Positions 36,224 to 48,179 of a DNA stretch of 64,000 bases are shown piece after piece (the stretch's first letter is position 1; each line of letters opens with the position of its first letter). This stretch comes from Lasiodiplodia sp. COLG20 (Eukaryota; Ascomycota; Dothideomycetes; Botryosphaeriales; Botryosphaeriaceae). A program made the translations under genes and the position numbers. The stretch lies in the NCBI GenBank assembly GCA_009801085.1, contig VNWV01000001.1:186001-250000 (forward strand), in the 5' to 3' direction. The notes below the pieces were generated by a model. The model had not been told where the DNA came from. It saw nothing but the letters and a program-made list of their open reading frames with translations, and did not search any database.

Positions 36224-36614
36224 GTTAAACCACTGGCGGGTTCATCTTTTTGTCTTTTTGCACTTTGAGCTGCTGAGCGAGTGAAGGCTGATGCAAACAT
36301 GCTTTTTTTGGGCGGTGGGTGTTGATGGTTGTGTACGCACAGTCAGAGATGGCTTGGAGGCAACTGCCAAGTGGCAGGTGCGAGGGGCAGCAACATCATA
36401 GGTATGCGCAAAGCTTCTTTTTTGGAAAATACAAGTCAGCAACGGCTCAATGCTTCGATCCACGCGTGGAAGGTGGTTTGGGACGAACATTTTCATATCT
36501 CCATTCAGAGTGCCGATTGGCTGCAACTACTTCCATGCTGTATGCATATCGTCATCGCTATGTATGCCCTGATATTTGAAGAAACACGTGTGCAAGTAAG
36601 TGGAGCAGCATCGC
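36224..36614. other. Spacer between tRNA-Thr and PUS7
   Basis: About 390 bp holding the tRNA terminator and the PUS7 3' flank. Nothing else recognised. Confidence 0.5.
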
Positions 36615-38864
36615 TCAGCGAGTAAAGTCAGGCTTGTAGGCCTCCGTGCCTCCCTTCATCAGCTCCCTCAGCGCCATCGTGGCATAGGTACTGCTACCCA
36701 GCTCGAACGTCAAGACAGCAGCAATCTTCTCTTCGCCCTCCGCATTCGCAGGGGTAGTAGCCGGCCTCTCATTGTAAGCGCGCATCACCCTCTTCTTCGT
36801 CTCCTCCAGCGTAACCGACTTGCCCTCCTTGACAAGCTTCGAGAGATCAGTTTCGACCAGCTCCTCCTCATCCGACCTGTACGTCTTGACGTCGAAACTG
36901 ACCGGGCCGAGCGACCTGGCCATGAGCTTCCTGTAGCCGCCGGGCAAGCTGATGTCACGCCACTTGCGGCGCATGTTGTAGGGATCGACGCCACCGCCGC
37001 GCTTGGGGTCGAGCATGTACTCCGAGTAGAACTTGCCGATGTCGTTCTTCGGGTACTCGACATCCCAGCCAGGCTGTGGCAGAACGACGTCGAAGATGGA
37101 GTATAGTCCGCTGTTGGCTTCTTCCTCCGTCAGTGCACGAGCCCGCTCGAAGTCGTCAGCTGCAGTGGCCGCGTTGTCGCCCTGCGGGTTGATTACAACC
37201 TCGCCAAACTCATCGACCTCGTCAAGAACCTCCTCATCCTTCTTGGTCTCCTTCTCCTTGTGCTCCGCAACGAGGACGAGATCTCCAGGGATGACCTTTG
37301 CACCGTGACGAGACCAGCGCTCACTTGCCGCAACGTTCCAGACGATGCTCTGATACGCGTGAACATACATGCCACGGAGGGTTTTTGGCAGAGTTCCGAG
37401 AGCGCCCTGGAAGTCGTTCGCATAAGACTCGCCGTTCTTCCTCACCGTGCCGAGATGCTTGACGATACCGCGCTCGCCGGAGAAACGGAACGGTATTAAG
37501 TCGTACGCCGCCTTGCCATTCTTCTCCGTCTTCCACTTGTGCAGCCCCAGGGCACGCTTCTTGTCGTCCTCCGAAATGCGGGCCTTGCTCTCAGGGTCCT
37601 GTGCCGCGGCCAGAGCTTCGTCACTGTACGCGAGGATCAAATCGACAGCCTTGCCGAGGTCTCCAGAAAGCATATACTTTCCGATGCTGTCGGTGCTCAC
37701 TTCGTAGGTGCCGAAGCGCTGGAGTCCAAAGTAGTTGAGGAAGCCCTCCTTTTGGAATGCGGCAGTGGACTTCTCCACGATGTCCCTGGCAAGTTCTAGG
37801 CGTTGGGCGCAATCCATACCATCTTCTCCCTGGAAGTGGCAATCACGGAGCGTGATGGTGAACTGGTTGCCGCTGTGGTCTCCGAGAGAGATCTCCTTGC
37901 GCTGGTACGAAAGAGAGCCAATGCGAGCATTGAACAGACCGCGCGCGACATTGGCTATGTGTTCTTGGCGGATCCTCTTGACACTAACCCGCTGAACGGT
38001 GACTGCGCGGCGATCCTTGGTTCCGGCGAAACTGAACTTCTTGGGGACGGTCTTGAGCTGCGAAGCCAGATGACTGATGACCTCCATGGTGTCCTTGTTC
38101 TCCTTGTACAGCGTGAAGTGCAGATTGTCCCCGCCCATTTCCTCGAAAGTCTGACGATGAGGACGACTGTCCCTATCGCCGCCGCGACCCTGGTTGGCCT
38201 TCCCTCTTGCGCTGACCTTTATGACGTTGTCATCCTGAGTTGTGGTAACGAGGCGGCCGGAGAAGATTTCGCGAATGAACTCGTGGGCGCGCTGGCGGGC
38301 CATCTTATCGGTAACGGGGTTGGAGTAGACAGGTTTGAACTGAGAAGCCTTGCGGTTAGGATTCAAGAGAACGACCTTGTTCAGGCCCATTATGCTCTTC
38401 GTCTTGTCTTCGCCGAAAATTCCGTGCAGGATATCGCGATTCTCGTCCGAGATCTTCGCAGCTTCCTCAGCCTGCTCTCCGGAGAGCTTCTCCTGCTCGC
38501 CATTGTCTGCGCCATCCTTCTGCGCACCCGCGGCAGTCATTCCAATATCGTCCTCGAGGCGACAGACTTGGCCGTTGGGGAGGATCTCGTGGACCATGAA
38601 GTCGACATAGCGTTGCTTCAAAATGCCCGAAAATCCAGGAATGCCGGTGTTCACAAAGGCGGTGATACCGAAGCGCTCCTCCTTGTCGGTCTGCTCCTTC
38701 AGCACCGACTTCTCGGCCTGTTCGTTGTCGTTGGAGCTCGCGGCGACCTCTGCGACAGGCGCAGGCGCGTCGGCCATCGCGGCGTCGGGCGCGGCGCCCT
38801 CGTCGCCAGAGAGCTTGAGTCGCTTGACGGGGCGACCCGCTTCGTCGTGCTCGCGATCGGCCAT
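36615..38864 (-). CDS. PUS7: tRNA/mRNA pseudouridine synthase, TruD family
   Basis: Predicted 749-aa intronless nuclear/cytoplasmic enzyme. It isomerises uridine to pseudouridine in tRNA (position 13 and others), U2 snRNA and mRNAs in yeast. The catalytic TruD motif FAGTKDRRAVTVQ carries the Asp near residue 284. Other family blocks include FNARIGSLSYQRKEISLGDH, GNQFTITLRDC, GFLNYFGLQRFGT, LRGMYVHAYQSIVWNVAAS and the terminal domain with LPGGYRKLMARS. An acidic, charged N-terminal 60 residues with VKRLKLS may be a nuclear signal. The start at 38864 (MADREHDEAG) is the first in-frame ATG. The gene is divergent from the F-box-like gene at 39331, 466 bp apart. Length is normal for fungal Pus7. 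Confidence 0.96.
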   Translation of the reverse strand: MADREHDEAGRPVKRLKLSGDEGAAPDAAMADAPAPVAEVAASSNDNEQAEKSVLKEQTDKEERFGITAFVNTGIPGFSGILKQRYVDFMVHEILPNGQVCRLEDDIGMTAAGAQKDGADNGEQEKLSGEQAEEAAKISDENRDILHGIFGEDKTKSIMGLNKVVLLNPNRKASQFKPVYSNPVTDKMARQRAHEFIREIFSGRLVTTTQDDNVIKVSARGKANQGRGGDRDSRPHRQTFEEMGGDNLHFTLYKENKDTMEVISHLASQLKTVPKKFSFAGTKDRRAVTVQRVSVKRIRQEHIANVARGLFNARIGSLSYQRKEISLGDHSGNQFTITLRDCHFQGEDGMDCAQRLELARDIVEKSTAAFQKEGFLNYFGLQRFGTYEVSTDSIGKYMLSGDLGKAVDLILAYSDEALAAAQDPESKARISEDDKKRALGLHKWKTEKNGKAAYDLIPFRFSGERGIVKHLGTVRKNGESYANDFQGALGTLPKTLRGMYVHAYQSIVWNVAASERWSRHGAKVIPGDLVLVAEHKEKETKKDEEVLDEVDEFGEVVINPQGDNAATAADDFERARALTEEEANSGLYSIFDVVLPQPGWDVEYPKNDIGKFYSEYMLDPKRGGGVDPYNMRRKWRDISLPGGYRKLMARSLGPVSFDVKTYRSDEEELVETDLSKLVKEGKSVTLEETKKRVMRAYNERPATTPANAEGEEKIAAVLTFELGSSTYATMALRELMKGGTEAYKPDFTR

Positions 38865-39330
38865 TGTCACTGCTCGGGGCGAGTTTTGCAGAGTGCAAGA
38901 AGAACGGCGGCGTGTTTCGAATGAAGGTGACGCGCCAGGCCCTGGATCTTCGAGGCAGGCGGAGGGTAATTTTTCGCGCTACTGCTATCGATACGTAAGC
39001 GGCCCTGGCATGTCGACGCGAGCCCCACCTTCCGTCACTCCCCCGCGTCGCGCTTTCTTCTCGACGTGTCTTAAGTTCCGACACTCGCGCCTTTTCCACT
39101 TACTTCCACTAACTCACTCGCTCAACCCAGCAATCCACCCGCAACAGTGACCTGCACTAACGAAGACATGCGCAGCACCTGTCCATTCCCTCAACATCAG
39201 GTAACCTCGAAAGCTTTAAACCCGTGACCATCATTGCTATTTGCACGACAACTTCAGAATCATTACAAGCATGAGGCGCCAGAGCTTACTCGAGTGGAAA
39301 CAGGGACGCCCTGCTTGACCACATCACATT
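38865..39330. promoter_or_regulatory. Divergent promoter between PUS7 and the F-box-like gene
   Basis: 466 bp separating two start codons on opposite strands. It must hold both promoters. No TATA element stands out. Confidence 0.5.
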
Positions 39331-40440
39331 ATGTCGCTCAACCAACCACTCGAGGCGCTCCCTGTTGAGCTCCAGCTCACACTCATCGGCATACTGCCGT
39401 TGACAGCGCTCATCAAGATGCGGGGCATGTCAAATTACTGGAGGGCCCTTATCCAAGCTAACCTCGATAAACCTCACGTCGTTCATCCAACCCGTCGTGC
39501 CCTACTCTTCGTCTGGGAGACGTTCATCTCCCGCCCTTGTTTCCTCAAGTCCCGCCGCTACACGCTGCCACTCCTCAAACCATTCGACCGCGAGGCCTAC
39601 ATCAGCAAGTTACCCACCGGCACTCCGCTTGCTTTCGAGATGTGGATCCGTGAGTGGCCCTCGTCAGCAGTCATTGGCTGGATCTGGCCTGGACTTGACG
39701 GCAAATCCTTCGAGCATGGTCTATGGAGCTGGTGGAGGACAAATCATACCAATCAACTCTCAGTCGAAGACGGTGGCCCAACCGTCGTTCGTCTGGCTTT
39801 AGAAAAGAGCAACTTTTTCGGTTGTGACTCGGTCGATGCTATCCGAATCCTCAAAAGACTGTATGATGATCATGATAGAGATGTTATGCTGGCACTCGAC
39901 CATGAGAACGATGAGTATTGCTGGTCTGTTGTGGCATCATGCAAGGACGCCCGCAATGTCGGGTTTGGCACTTTTAAGAGATCGGAGACTTATCCAACCT
40001 GGACCGCCTTTCTCTACGACTACATCATCTGGACCAATCATGAATACCACAAGACAAGGAATATCCAAGCCGACCTCAAGATTATCGGACATCAATGGAA
40101 GCTTGTCGGAGAGCTGGATGGAGTTGAAGCAGACGAAGCAGAGGAAGCAGACGATCCATTGTATCCTGACGCGGGTAAAGGTCCGAAATTTAAGGTAAAT
40201 TGGTATATGACTACCAATGGTGAATACGCCTTCTTCTTCTGCTGTCCGAAAGCCCCGGGAGACATGGGTGGCACTGATCTAGACTGGAGCCACTGGTATG
40301 ACCGGGGCGACATGGAGATCACTGAACTAGACTGGCGCAACGGCTGGTTTGACGAGGAAGACTGGGAAGACGTGGAAGACTGGATAGAAACAGAACACGC
40401 ATGGAAATGGGACGGTGTGAAAGATTGGGAAGACGCTTGA
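39331..40440 (+). CDS. F-box-like protein with Trp/Asp-rich acidic tail
   Basis: Predicted 369-aa intronless protein. The N terminus EALPVELQLTLIGILPLTAL followed by KMRGMSNYWRALI matches the fungal F-box-like pattern (LP.EL...I...L...L...R..S..W...I), which normally binds Skp1 in SCF ubiquitin ligases. The central part has no domain I recognise. The last 80 residues are acidic and aromatic: LDWSHWYDRGDMEITELDW, WFDEEDWEDVEDW and WKWDGVKDWEDA, a repeated D/E-D-W pattern. The target of such a receptor cannot be inferred. The family is large and variable in Pezizomycotina. Confidence 0.72.
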   Translation: MSLNQPLEALPVELQLTLIGILPLTALIKMRGMSNYWRALIQANLDKPHVVHPTRRALLFVWETFISRPCFLKSRRYTLPLLKPFDREAYISKLPTGTPLAFEMWIREWPSSAVIGWIWPGLDGKSFEHGLWSWWRTNHTNQLSVEDGGPTVVRLALEKSNFFGCDSVDAIRILKRLYDDHDRDVMLALDHENDEYCWSVVASCKDARNVGFGTFKRSETYPTWTAFLYDYIIWTNHEYHKTRNIQADLKIIGHQWKLVGELDGVEADEAEEADDPLYPDAGKGPKFKVNWYMTTNGEYAFFFCCPKAPGDMGGTDLDWSHWYDRGDMEITELDWRNGWFDEEDWEDVEDWIETEHAWKWDGVKDWEDA

Positions 40441-42314
40441 AGACGCGGAATACTGGTCCGAAAAGGGCCAATGCTTTCAGCATCCAGCTTTATCCTCGAA
40501 TTTCTTACCAACCGGGACGTATTTGTTCGCCAGTTTCAGTGTCGTGGGTGCTTCCTGACGGTTACTTTTGGCTCTGGTTTGATGGTATTCAGGCGACGAA
40601 TTGTTTCTCTGAAAAATGCTCTGTGGTCAAAACTGGCTTAATCTCAAGAAGCTCGACTAACCATGAATGAATATCACGCAAGTAGTCTAGAATACAAGAT
40701 CCGGCTTCACTGCTATACATGGTTCGCAAAGTGACAAATGACCACTGTATCTGTCTGCCTTCATTTCTGCATAGGCCAAACCAGACACGTTTTCATGTCT
40801 TAACATTCTCAAACGAAATGCCCAGCTGCATCTGGCCACCTTGTCCAGCAGAATAGCGCCATGAGATATCATGCTGAGCAAGTGATCATGAAATATGCGC
40901 ACGTGAACCGGGCTCATCAGCTGCACTGGTGCGCCAGGGAACAAGAGTGAGTATTTAAATAACACTTTCTAGTATCCTCTCAAATCTTCATTCACTAAGC
41001 ATGCTTTCAGTGAGCCATGCCAGGCTTTACGGATACCAAATGGACCAAAACTGCGATCCTTCGTGCTTTGGCACCAATCCATAAGTAGCCGAGGATTCGT
41101 AGGATATGCGCCAGCTGGGAAAGACTGTTCACCATCATCTCGTAATGGGCTCTGGAGTATTTGCCGACAGGTGGCTAGAATCCAGCAGTACGGAAGAATG
41201 GTGATGATTGCCATCAGGTTGACGATCTGCGTAGTGGAATTATCTGAAAATTGGAATATGAGGGAAATAACGGGCAAACACGCAGCGAGAACGGCAGTCG
41301 TACCATGATTGTACTTCAATATATCTTGAATCCCCTTTCCATCGAGGTGTAATGCAGTGTCCGTCTTTCGCCCCGGATGCCTCTCTCAAATTCTGATACA
41401 CAACAGCACGGAGGATGGCTTCTTTCGAGTCACCTGGCTCGCTCAGACCCTTATCCTCACGAGCATGCCACCGCGCAGATGATCGTCAGAACACCTTCCG
41501 CGGGTGCGTCACGTATGTACTTTTCGCGTGCCCGGTACTCCACAGTCGGGCGTCGATGTATAAAATTAGCACATTCCTACAACTGAATAGCTTCGTCTCC
41601 AAATAGCCATTCCTGACTCTGGCTAAGTATCGCTATAGAGGCCTTCAACACTCCCCCGTGCCTCTCCGGCCGTGCCCCGGAATCGCACAGGACTTCCCCG
41701 CTTCTTATCTCGCTCCAGATCGGGTACCTAGCGGCGGTCCACCATCGTTCAAAAATACGGAAAGCTGCCAACATCCAAGTATGTTTGGCTGCAACAGCAT
41801 CAACACATGATGCTGGAGCCCATCACTACCGCTGATTCATCTTTTGGGCGGTTGATTGAAGCGTGATGTGTGAATAAGGGAGCGTGAAAGTTCCATCATT
41901 ATGCACCGGACGCGCACCAGAAGAGTCGTGGGTGTGAATGGTCGATTCAAGGAAATAGACAGTGCTGTTTACGATTGACAGGACCACGACGAGAATCCGC
42001 CGCGGTCTTATCAACATTTCGCTGCAAGAAATCCGACCATGCAGGTGACCCAGGACATCAACTGATCCAGACTGCGTACACCCGCGTGATGCGTCTGCAT
42101 TGTTGCTGGAACTGGAAACATTCACATGTCGAAACAACCACCCAAAAGATCAAAGGAAATATTTAATTTCTTTTTTATCAAAAGCTCAAAAAGGCACATA
42201 GAACAAAAAAACGCAGAGCAAACTCCAAAGCCCATATGCATCAGGTCCAACCCAATAGGACGAGCTCACCATCCCTCACGAGGGAAAAAGAAGACATTTC
42301 TTTTCACATAACCC
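40441..42314. other. Gene-poor region with uncertain minus-strand frames
   Basis: 1.9 kb between the F-box-like gene and the LHS1 3' end. On the minus strand, frames at 41826-42137 and 40969-41319 encode hydrophobic stretches (ILVVVLSIVNSTVYFL, and TTAVLAACLPVISLIF with IVNLMAIITILPYCWILATC). These might belong to a small membrane protein. I could not join them with phase-consistent introns, so no gene is called. Confidence 0.35.
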
Positions 42315-45300
42315 TCACAACTCCCCATGCTCAGGCGTCTCCTTCTCGTCCTTAGTCTCCTCCGCCGCCTTCTCCTTCTCGGCCTTCTCAGCATTCTTGT
42401 CCTTCTTACTCTTGCTGCTCTTCTTGCTCTTCTTATCATTCGTCTTCTTGCTCCCCGACTTCTTACCGCTGCCGGCGCCGGGCATCCTCAGCTTGCGCTG
42501 CAGCAGCTCGATCGAGATCCTGTTCAGGTCCTCGGCGCGGCGCTCGAGCTCCTTGCTCGACACGGCCGGGTCGTCGGTCGGCGTGAGCTTGTCCTGCGCG
42601 GCCAGCTTCTCGTCGAGCCACTTGCTGGCGTCGTCGAAGGCCTTGTTCAGCTCGTCCAGGTCTGCCTGGGTGTAAGGGGACAAGAACGCGGGTTGCTCAG
42701 TAGCCTGGGCGTCTTCGGCGGCGCTGGAGGGACTCGGGGCGTCTTCTTCCTCGAGGTCGGCGAGCGGGTCGGCTTCGCCGGAAGCCTCGGCGGCACGGGT
42801 GGAGGAGGCGGCGGATGCAGATGATGCCGAAGCGGCGGCCTCGGCCGAAGAGCTGGCCTCAGCGGCCTTGTCGATGTTCTCCTTGATCAGCTTGATCATG
42901 CTCTGGGTCTGGTCGAGGGCCTTCTTGACGTCGGAGATCGCGTCGGGCCGCTTGCGCGACTCGTCTCTACGGGTGACGATGGGGACGATGAGGGCCTTCA
43001 GATCGGCGTGCTTGGCCTTGAGCGTCTTCTCGTCGGCGTCGGAACCGTCGTCGTACAACCATTCGCTGACCTCGGAAAGCTTGGCCTGGATCTCGGTGCG
43101 CTGGGCCTCGGTGGAGGCGGCGACGAAGCCCTCCTCCTCGAGCAGGTCGCGAGAGCGGTAGGTGTAGGCCTCGAGCTCGTTGAGGGCGGTCTCACGGGCG
43201 ATACGGGCCCTGTCAGAAGCGTCGAAAGCAGCCAGGCTATTTACATCGTCAGAAATTCATCCATAAATCATCCAAATTCGATCAACTTACCGGTCCTTCA
43301 TGCGCTTCATCTCCTCCTTCGAGACCTTCTCAAAGCCCTCGCGAGAGGTGCTGAAGCGGATGTTGCTCGTAACAGTCTTCTTCTTGGGGACCTTGGCCTC
43401 GGCGGATTCAGACGCCTTAGCGCTCTCGGAAGTAGACGAGCTAGAAGCCGACGAAGAAGAGGTTTCGGGCTCAACGGTCTCAGTGGTCTCATCAGCCTCC
43501 TCGCCGTCCTTGAGGGGCTCCTGCTTTCCATCCTTGGAGCCAAAGCCGAAGAAGTCCTTGACGCCGTCAACAACGCCGCCCTTCTTCTCGGTCTCATCAA
43601 CCTCGCAGCTGGCCTCGGCCTTGACAATCTCGGGAAGGCCGGTGGCGGGGTCGAGCTTGATGGAGAACTTGGTGTTGATGTCATCCCGGTTGCAGCCCTC
43701 CTTGTCGATCAGGTCGGTGACAACAGCCGTGAGGTTTCCAGTGCGAACGCTCAGGACAGGCTCCTCGTGGTCCCTACCGGTGTCCTGGGACAGGGTGAAC
43801 TCGAAATCGCCCAGCATCTTGAAAGGCATCTCCTTGACGGTGCCGGTACGAGAAGTGGTGGAGAAGAGCTTCTGGTTGCGCTCCTTTAAGTTCCACATGT
43901 ACTTCATGTTCACAACGTAGTTCGCAGTGTCACTGTCACGGATCTCCTTGACGCGGAAGCTGGGCGAAAGACCGGCACCCTTGAAGGCAGCGCCAAAAAC
44001 GGCAGCCTCGTCGGCGTTGACGTTGCTGCGAAGCTTCGACGCGTCACCGGCCAGGCCTTCCAGCGCTTTCTGAACGAAAGGAGTGCGAATAGCACCGCCG
44101 TGGAGAATGACAGAGTCCAGATCGGCGAAAGTGAGGTTAGCCGCGCTAAGGGCCTCGTTGACGGGGGCAGCGATGCGAATGGCATGCTCGGCAGCCAACT
44201 CCTCGAAGCGCGCACGGGAGATCTTGTACTTGAAATCCACGTCCTGGTACAGGCCCTCCCAGCTGCCGCTGGACTCCTGGTTGGCGCTGAGAACCTGGCG
44301 GACCTTCTCGACGTCCTTCCACAGCTTCGCCATGGTCCGGCCGTGCTTCTTGACGTCCTCAATCTTCACGCTGGCCGCCTTCGCCTCCGGCTTCTCGACG
44401 AATTGCTCGAGGATGTCCTGGATGATCAGCTCGTTGAGCGAGTCACCGCCGAGGTACATATCCCAGCCAGAGCCCAAAACCTGCACCTCCTGAATCGTCT
44501 TGTTGAAGCGGCCGACATCCTTAACGGTGCGGCCCTGGAAACGCAGAACCGTCGCCGTAGTCGAGCCAGCGCCCATGTCGAAGACCATGTGGTGCTCAGG
44601 CTTCCCGCCCTCGCTAACGCTGGGGAAAGTCCTGCTGGTGGCGTAGTTGAGGCCGACGGCGACGCCGTCGCTGACGAGAGCCAGCACCTTGAGGCCCGCC
44701 AGCTCGGCGGCCAGCTCGACCGCGCGCTTCTCGGCCGCCGTGTAGAAGGCGGGCACGGTGATGACGGCGTCGGTGATGCGCGCGCCGCCGGCCATCTCCT
44801 CGGCGTTCTCGCGCAGGTTCTTCAGCTCCATGGCCAGCAGCTCCTCGACCGCGAACGGCGCCGCGTCCGCCTCGAAGCTCGGGCTGCGGAAGCCCACCCG
44901 GCCGCCCTCGACGCCCACCATCTCCACCGCCGGGTGCAGCTGCTGGTATTCCGCCGCCGCGCGGCTGCTGGCCAGGCGCTCGCCGAGGAGCGGCTTCAGG
45001 TTCGGGTAGACATCGCCGGGGAAGCGGGCGGACAGGGCGAGGGCGTCGCCGCCGTATGCGCGCTCGGGAAAGGTTGCGCTGGCGGCTTGCAGGGGTGTGC
45101 GGGGAGTCTTGAGAGCGACGGCGGCCGCCTCCTTGCGTTTAGAGTCTTTCGAGAGGACGATTTCGAGCGGGATACCGGGCTTGACGAGGGCGCCTTTGAG
45201 GTACGAGGTTCCGAGATCGATTCCCAGGACGGCTGAGGCGGCGTGTGCGGTGCTAGCAAAAATGCAGAAGAGCGCGATGACGACAGTGAGGGCGCCATAG

Positions 45301-45323
45301 CGCCGGCGACCTGGGGGTGCCAT
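42315..45323 (-). CDS. LHS1: ER-lumenal Hsp70-related chaperone (Lhs1/GRP170 type)
   Basis: Predicted 984-aa protein in two exons, 43291-45323 and 42315-43236. The 54-nt intron (gtaagt donor, aaatag acceptor) gives MKDRLAAFDASDRARI. A hydrophobic signal peptide (residues about 10-28, ALTVVIALFCIFASTAHA) leads to an Hsp70-like ATPase that starts GIDLGTSYLKGALVKPG rather than the GTTNS of typical Hsp70. Further blocks are DAVITVPAFYTAAEKRA, MVFDMGAGSTTATVL and VILHGGAIRTPFVQKAL. A Ser/Glu/Ala-rich acidic insert precedes an extended helical C-terminal domain, both typical of the large GRP170 class. The last four residues HGEL form an ER-retrieval signal. Lhs1 acts as a nucleotide-exchange factor and holdase for Kar2/BiP during translocation and folding. 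The tail before HGEL is Lys-rich. Confidence 0.95.
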
Positions 45324-45944
45324 GTTGTGCGGGTGGGTTAGGGGAGGGGAAGCTGTCCGGAAGCTCCAGACGGGGTGGGATATCAGCGAATCCTCGATAA
45401 GAAAAAAGAGTCAGTGGGCGGGGGGTTGTCTCTAAATTAAACGCGTGAACATTAAGCGGAGGAGCAACAGAAACAGAATACACGAGGTCCGCCGGGGAAT
45501 TGGATGCAGAAGAGAAGGGGTCAGCGCTGTTGAGGACACGGCGAACGTTTCTATTGTATGTTTCGGCGGCAGCTGGAGTTCTGCCAAGGGCCACATTGTC
45601 AGTTCGAGGACACCTAGACATCTCTCGTCTGACCGCCTGCCATAAACGGTACCACCGGCGCCACTCACCACCAATGGCACGTCCGCCCGGAAGCTTGGGC
45701 GCGCATCATCGCCTTCTACCGCCTTCGAAAATCCGTGCGATCGTGATATCTGGCTTCTAATCCTATGACGCATCGTTTCTCTTTGTCATACATCGGATGC
45801 GTTCCGACTTGGCTCAGCTGCCTGTTGCCATTCCCTGTGGATTTTGTTCCCTAAATCGTCTATTATTCTTATCTCCGTAATAGTCTCGTGTTCTCCCTCT
45901 CCTCTTTTCTATTCTCTTAAAGATTCAGCACTTTCCCCCACAGC
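45324..45944. other. Spacer between LHS1 start and FSF1 end
   Basis: 620 bp holding the LHS1 promoter and FSF1 3' flank, both on the minus strand. No other feature recognised. Confidence 0.5.
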
Positions 45945-47422
45945 TTACATACCCCGGTTGAACTCAACCATTCCATCCTTGCCACCCTTCTCCCAGAACT
46001 CAGGCTCAAGCTTCTTCGCGCTGATCGCCTGTCTCTGGGGGAACACGGCGAGGGCGAAAGGCAGAGCAACGAGAGAGGTGGTCAAGATCAGGCCGAGGTT
46101 GATAGGCAGCACCATGCGCGGCCGCTGCTTCAGCCACTCAGTGCGCTGTAACTTGACTAGGATGAGCGGCGGCACCACCATGATGGGCGTCGCGTTGATG
46201 ACACGGCTGAGGGCCGTCTCGCCGACTGCGAGCTTCGCCGCCGTCTTGCTCTTGCCCAAGCTCTTCGGCCCCGCGTCCTCATCGTTGCCCGCCTCCTCTG
46301 CCTTCTTCTTCTCCTCTTCGCTAGGCACGGGGTAGACGTCGATGCCGCGGCGGATCTCCTCGCCGCGCATGAGGAAGACGTTAACCACACCGGCCGACAC
46401 GACGGCCGCGAAGGGCACCAGGCGCGAGAGCACGGTGCGGGTCGTCGGCGACACGCGCTTCAGGCGGGGAACGATGGAGTTGAGCCCATAGGCCACACCG
46501 CAGGATGCGCCGACTGCCATGAAGTACGACTTGGCTATCTGGCTGGTGGAGAGCGGGGTGGACTTGTTGGCGTTGGCGTTGTTCACGGCGACGTTGAGGG
46601 ACTGGTTGGCGATTTGCCAGCCCAAAGTTCCAGCAGTCTGCAAAATTGCCATTGTTAGTTCCAATGTACCCCTGGTTATCCTGGGGTATACGTACCCCCA
46701 AGTTAGGCGTTAGCATGCCCACCGTGACCACCAGGTTGGATATCACGTAGCAGGACATGCGGAAAGGAAGGAAGACCGGTTCGCCCGTATCTGTAATGCG
46801 CAATCAGTTTTGAACGCAATTCACACCCCAAGTTTCTCCTCTTCTGCGGGACACAGGTGTACGCACCGGGATGAAGCGTCGAGTCGACAACCTTCTTCGC
46901 CTTCCACAAATCAGGCGTCATGTTTGCGATCTTGCCCTGCTTATACGCCGACACCAACTCTTTCGCATGCGCCAGCCCCGTGGAGCCTGCCAACAATGTC
47001 CTGTTTGCACCAAGCAGCCATGTTAGCCCTCACAGATTCTCTCCCAATGCTTCTCCCCGTATGTCCAGCAGCGCAACACCGCTCTCAATTGCGGTAGCTA
47101 AGCCTGCTTCCCTTGGCGCATGCAACGTGTCTTTGGTATTTGCCTCGTACACCCCTCAAAGTCGAATGCGAGACCGGGAATGATTCCGACGAGCACCTCG
47201 CGATTGCGCCTGCCGGCGTATAGCTTGGAAACCAACCCGAGCGGGTAGCCCGGAGATGCCAAAAATATCGTCCGTATCCGCTCTATCCCCATAGCAAAAC
47301 ATCTTTTTTGTTCCTCACCTCGGGTCTGAAATGTCCGCTGCGTGGCGCACGCGGCCCCAGTACGTGCTCAGGTCATACTGCGACGCAGGCAGGTCGCGGC
47401 TGCCCGGCAGAGATGCCGACAT
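45945..47422 (-). CDS. FSF1: Sideroflexin, mitochondrial inner-membrane carrier
   Basis: Predicted 341-aa protein in four exons: 47319-47422, 46867-47000, 46696-46790 and 45945-46637. All introns are GT-AG; lengths are 318, 76 and 58 nt. The protein starts MSASLPGSRDLPASQYDLST, continues YWGRVRHAADISDPRTLLAG, and contains the hallmark DTGEPVFLPFRMSCYV, LTPNLGTAGTLGWQ and NQSLNVAVNNANANKST. These match the sideroflexin family, whose members import serine or other amino acids into mitochondria. Four or five hydrophobic segments lie in exon 4, and its C-terminal part contains LPFALAVFPQRQAISAKKLE. A charged insert (SEEEKKKAEEAGNDEDAG) lies between membrane segments. The first intron is unusually long for this locus. 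Substrate is inferred from family only. Confidence 0.95.
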
Positions 47423-48179
47423 CTCGTATGTGTAATTTCGCGGTGGTGCGGAGGTCTCAAAAGGAAGGGACTACGAGCGTCGGGCGCCGGCTTTCGAGCG
47501 GGAGGATTAATTGAAGGGGTTGCGGTGGTTGATTCAAGAACGCGTCGTCTCGGGCGTCGTGTGGGTTTTGAATCGGAGATGTTTTATAAGGTTACAGCAG
47601 AAGAGGCGGGGTAAGTGAGTGTGAGGCGCGCCGGGTGTCAATTGTATGCGGTGGCAGGTCTGCGCGGGCTTCTGCGCGTAGCTGAACTTGTTGCGGCGAA
47701 GAGGGGAAAGAAATGCGGCCGGCTGTGTGACCGGAATTCTGGTGTGAGGGAGAGCTAGCTTATCCGCCGCGTTTGTGGACCGGGAGGCGTGCCGACTTCG
47801 GCCCAAGCTTCCACGGTCGGGGCCCTTCCACTAATCAGGGTCTAAACATTACGAGGTCACGATAGAGTTTCCGGTCCAGGGTCTGTTTTAAATGCATCTT
47901 GCAGATCAACTTTATCGCTATAGACTGCTCTGTACCAATTGCCTTTTCCGGTATATATGTCCAAATTTTCGACAGTATTACACGCTCCAATCAGCACCAC
48001 CCGCTCTCCAAGCCAACCATCTCCAAAAGCCAAAAACCATTAGCAATTAAACCCAACGCCTTCCAGATGCTGCCACAGCCATGTGGTATTTTAGGAGATG
48101 TTGAATATCAAGAATGCACAATAAAAATAAGGTAAACCGCGCTTTTTGATTGATTGCCGTAGCATCATAGCACTTGCGC
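47423..48179. other. Spacer upstream of FSF1
   Basis: About 750 bp containing the FSF1 promoter and the 3' flank of the next minus-strand gene. No gene, repeat copy or RNA was recognised. Confidence 0.5.

Noticed and set aside
37803..38924. 373-codon frame opposite PUS7
   Set aside because: Antisense to a clear TruD enzyme. No own motifs.
40687..42137. Multi-exon membrane protein gene on the minus strand
   Set aside because: Hydrophobic frames are present, but no phase-consistent GT-AG introns join them. Left as an unresolved region.
44100..45236. 378-codon frame opposite LHS1
   Set aside because: Antisense to the Hsp70 ATPase domain. No own motifs.
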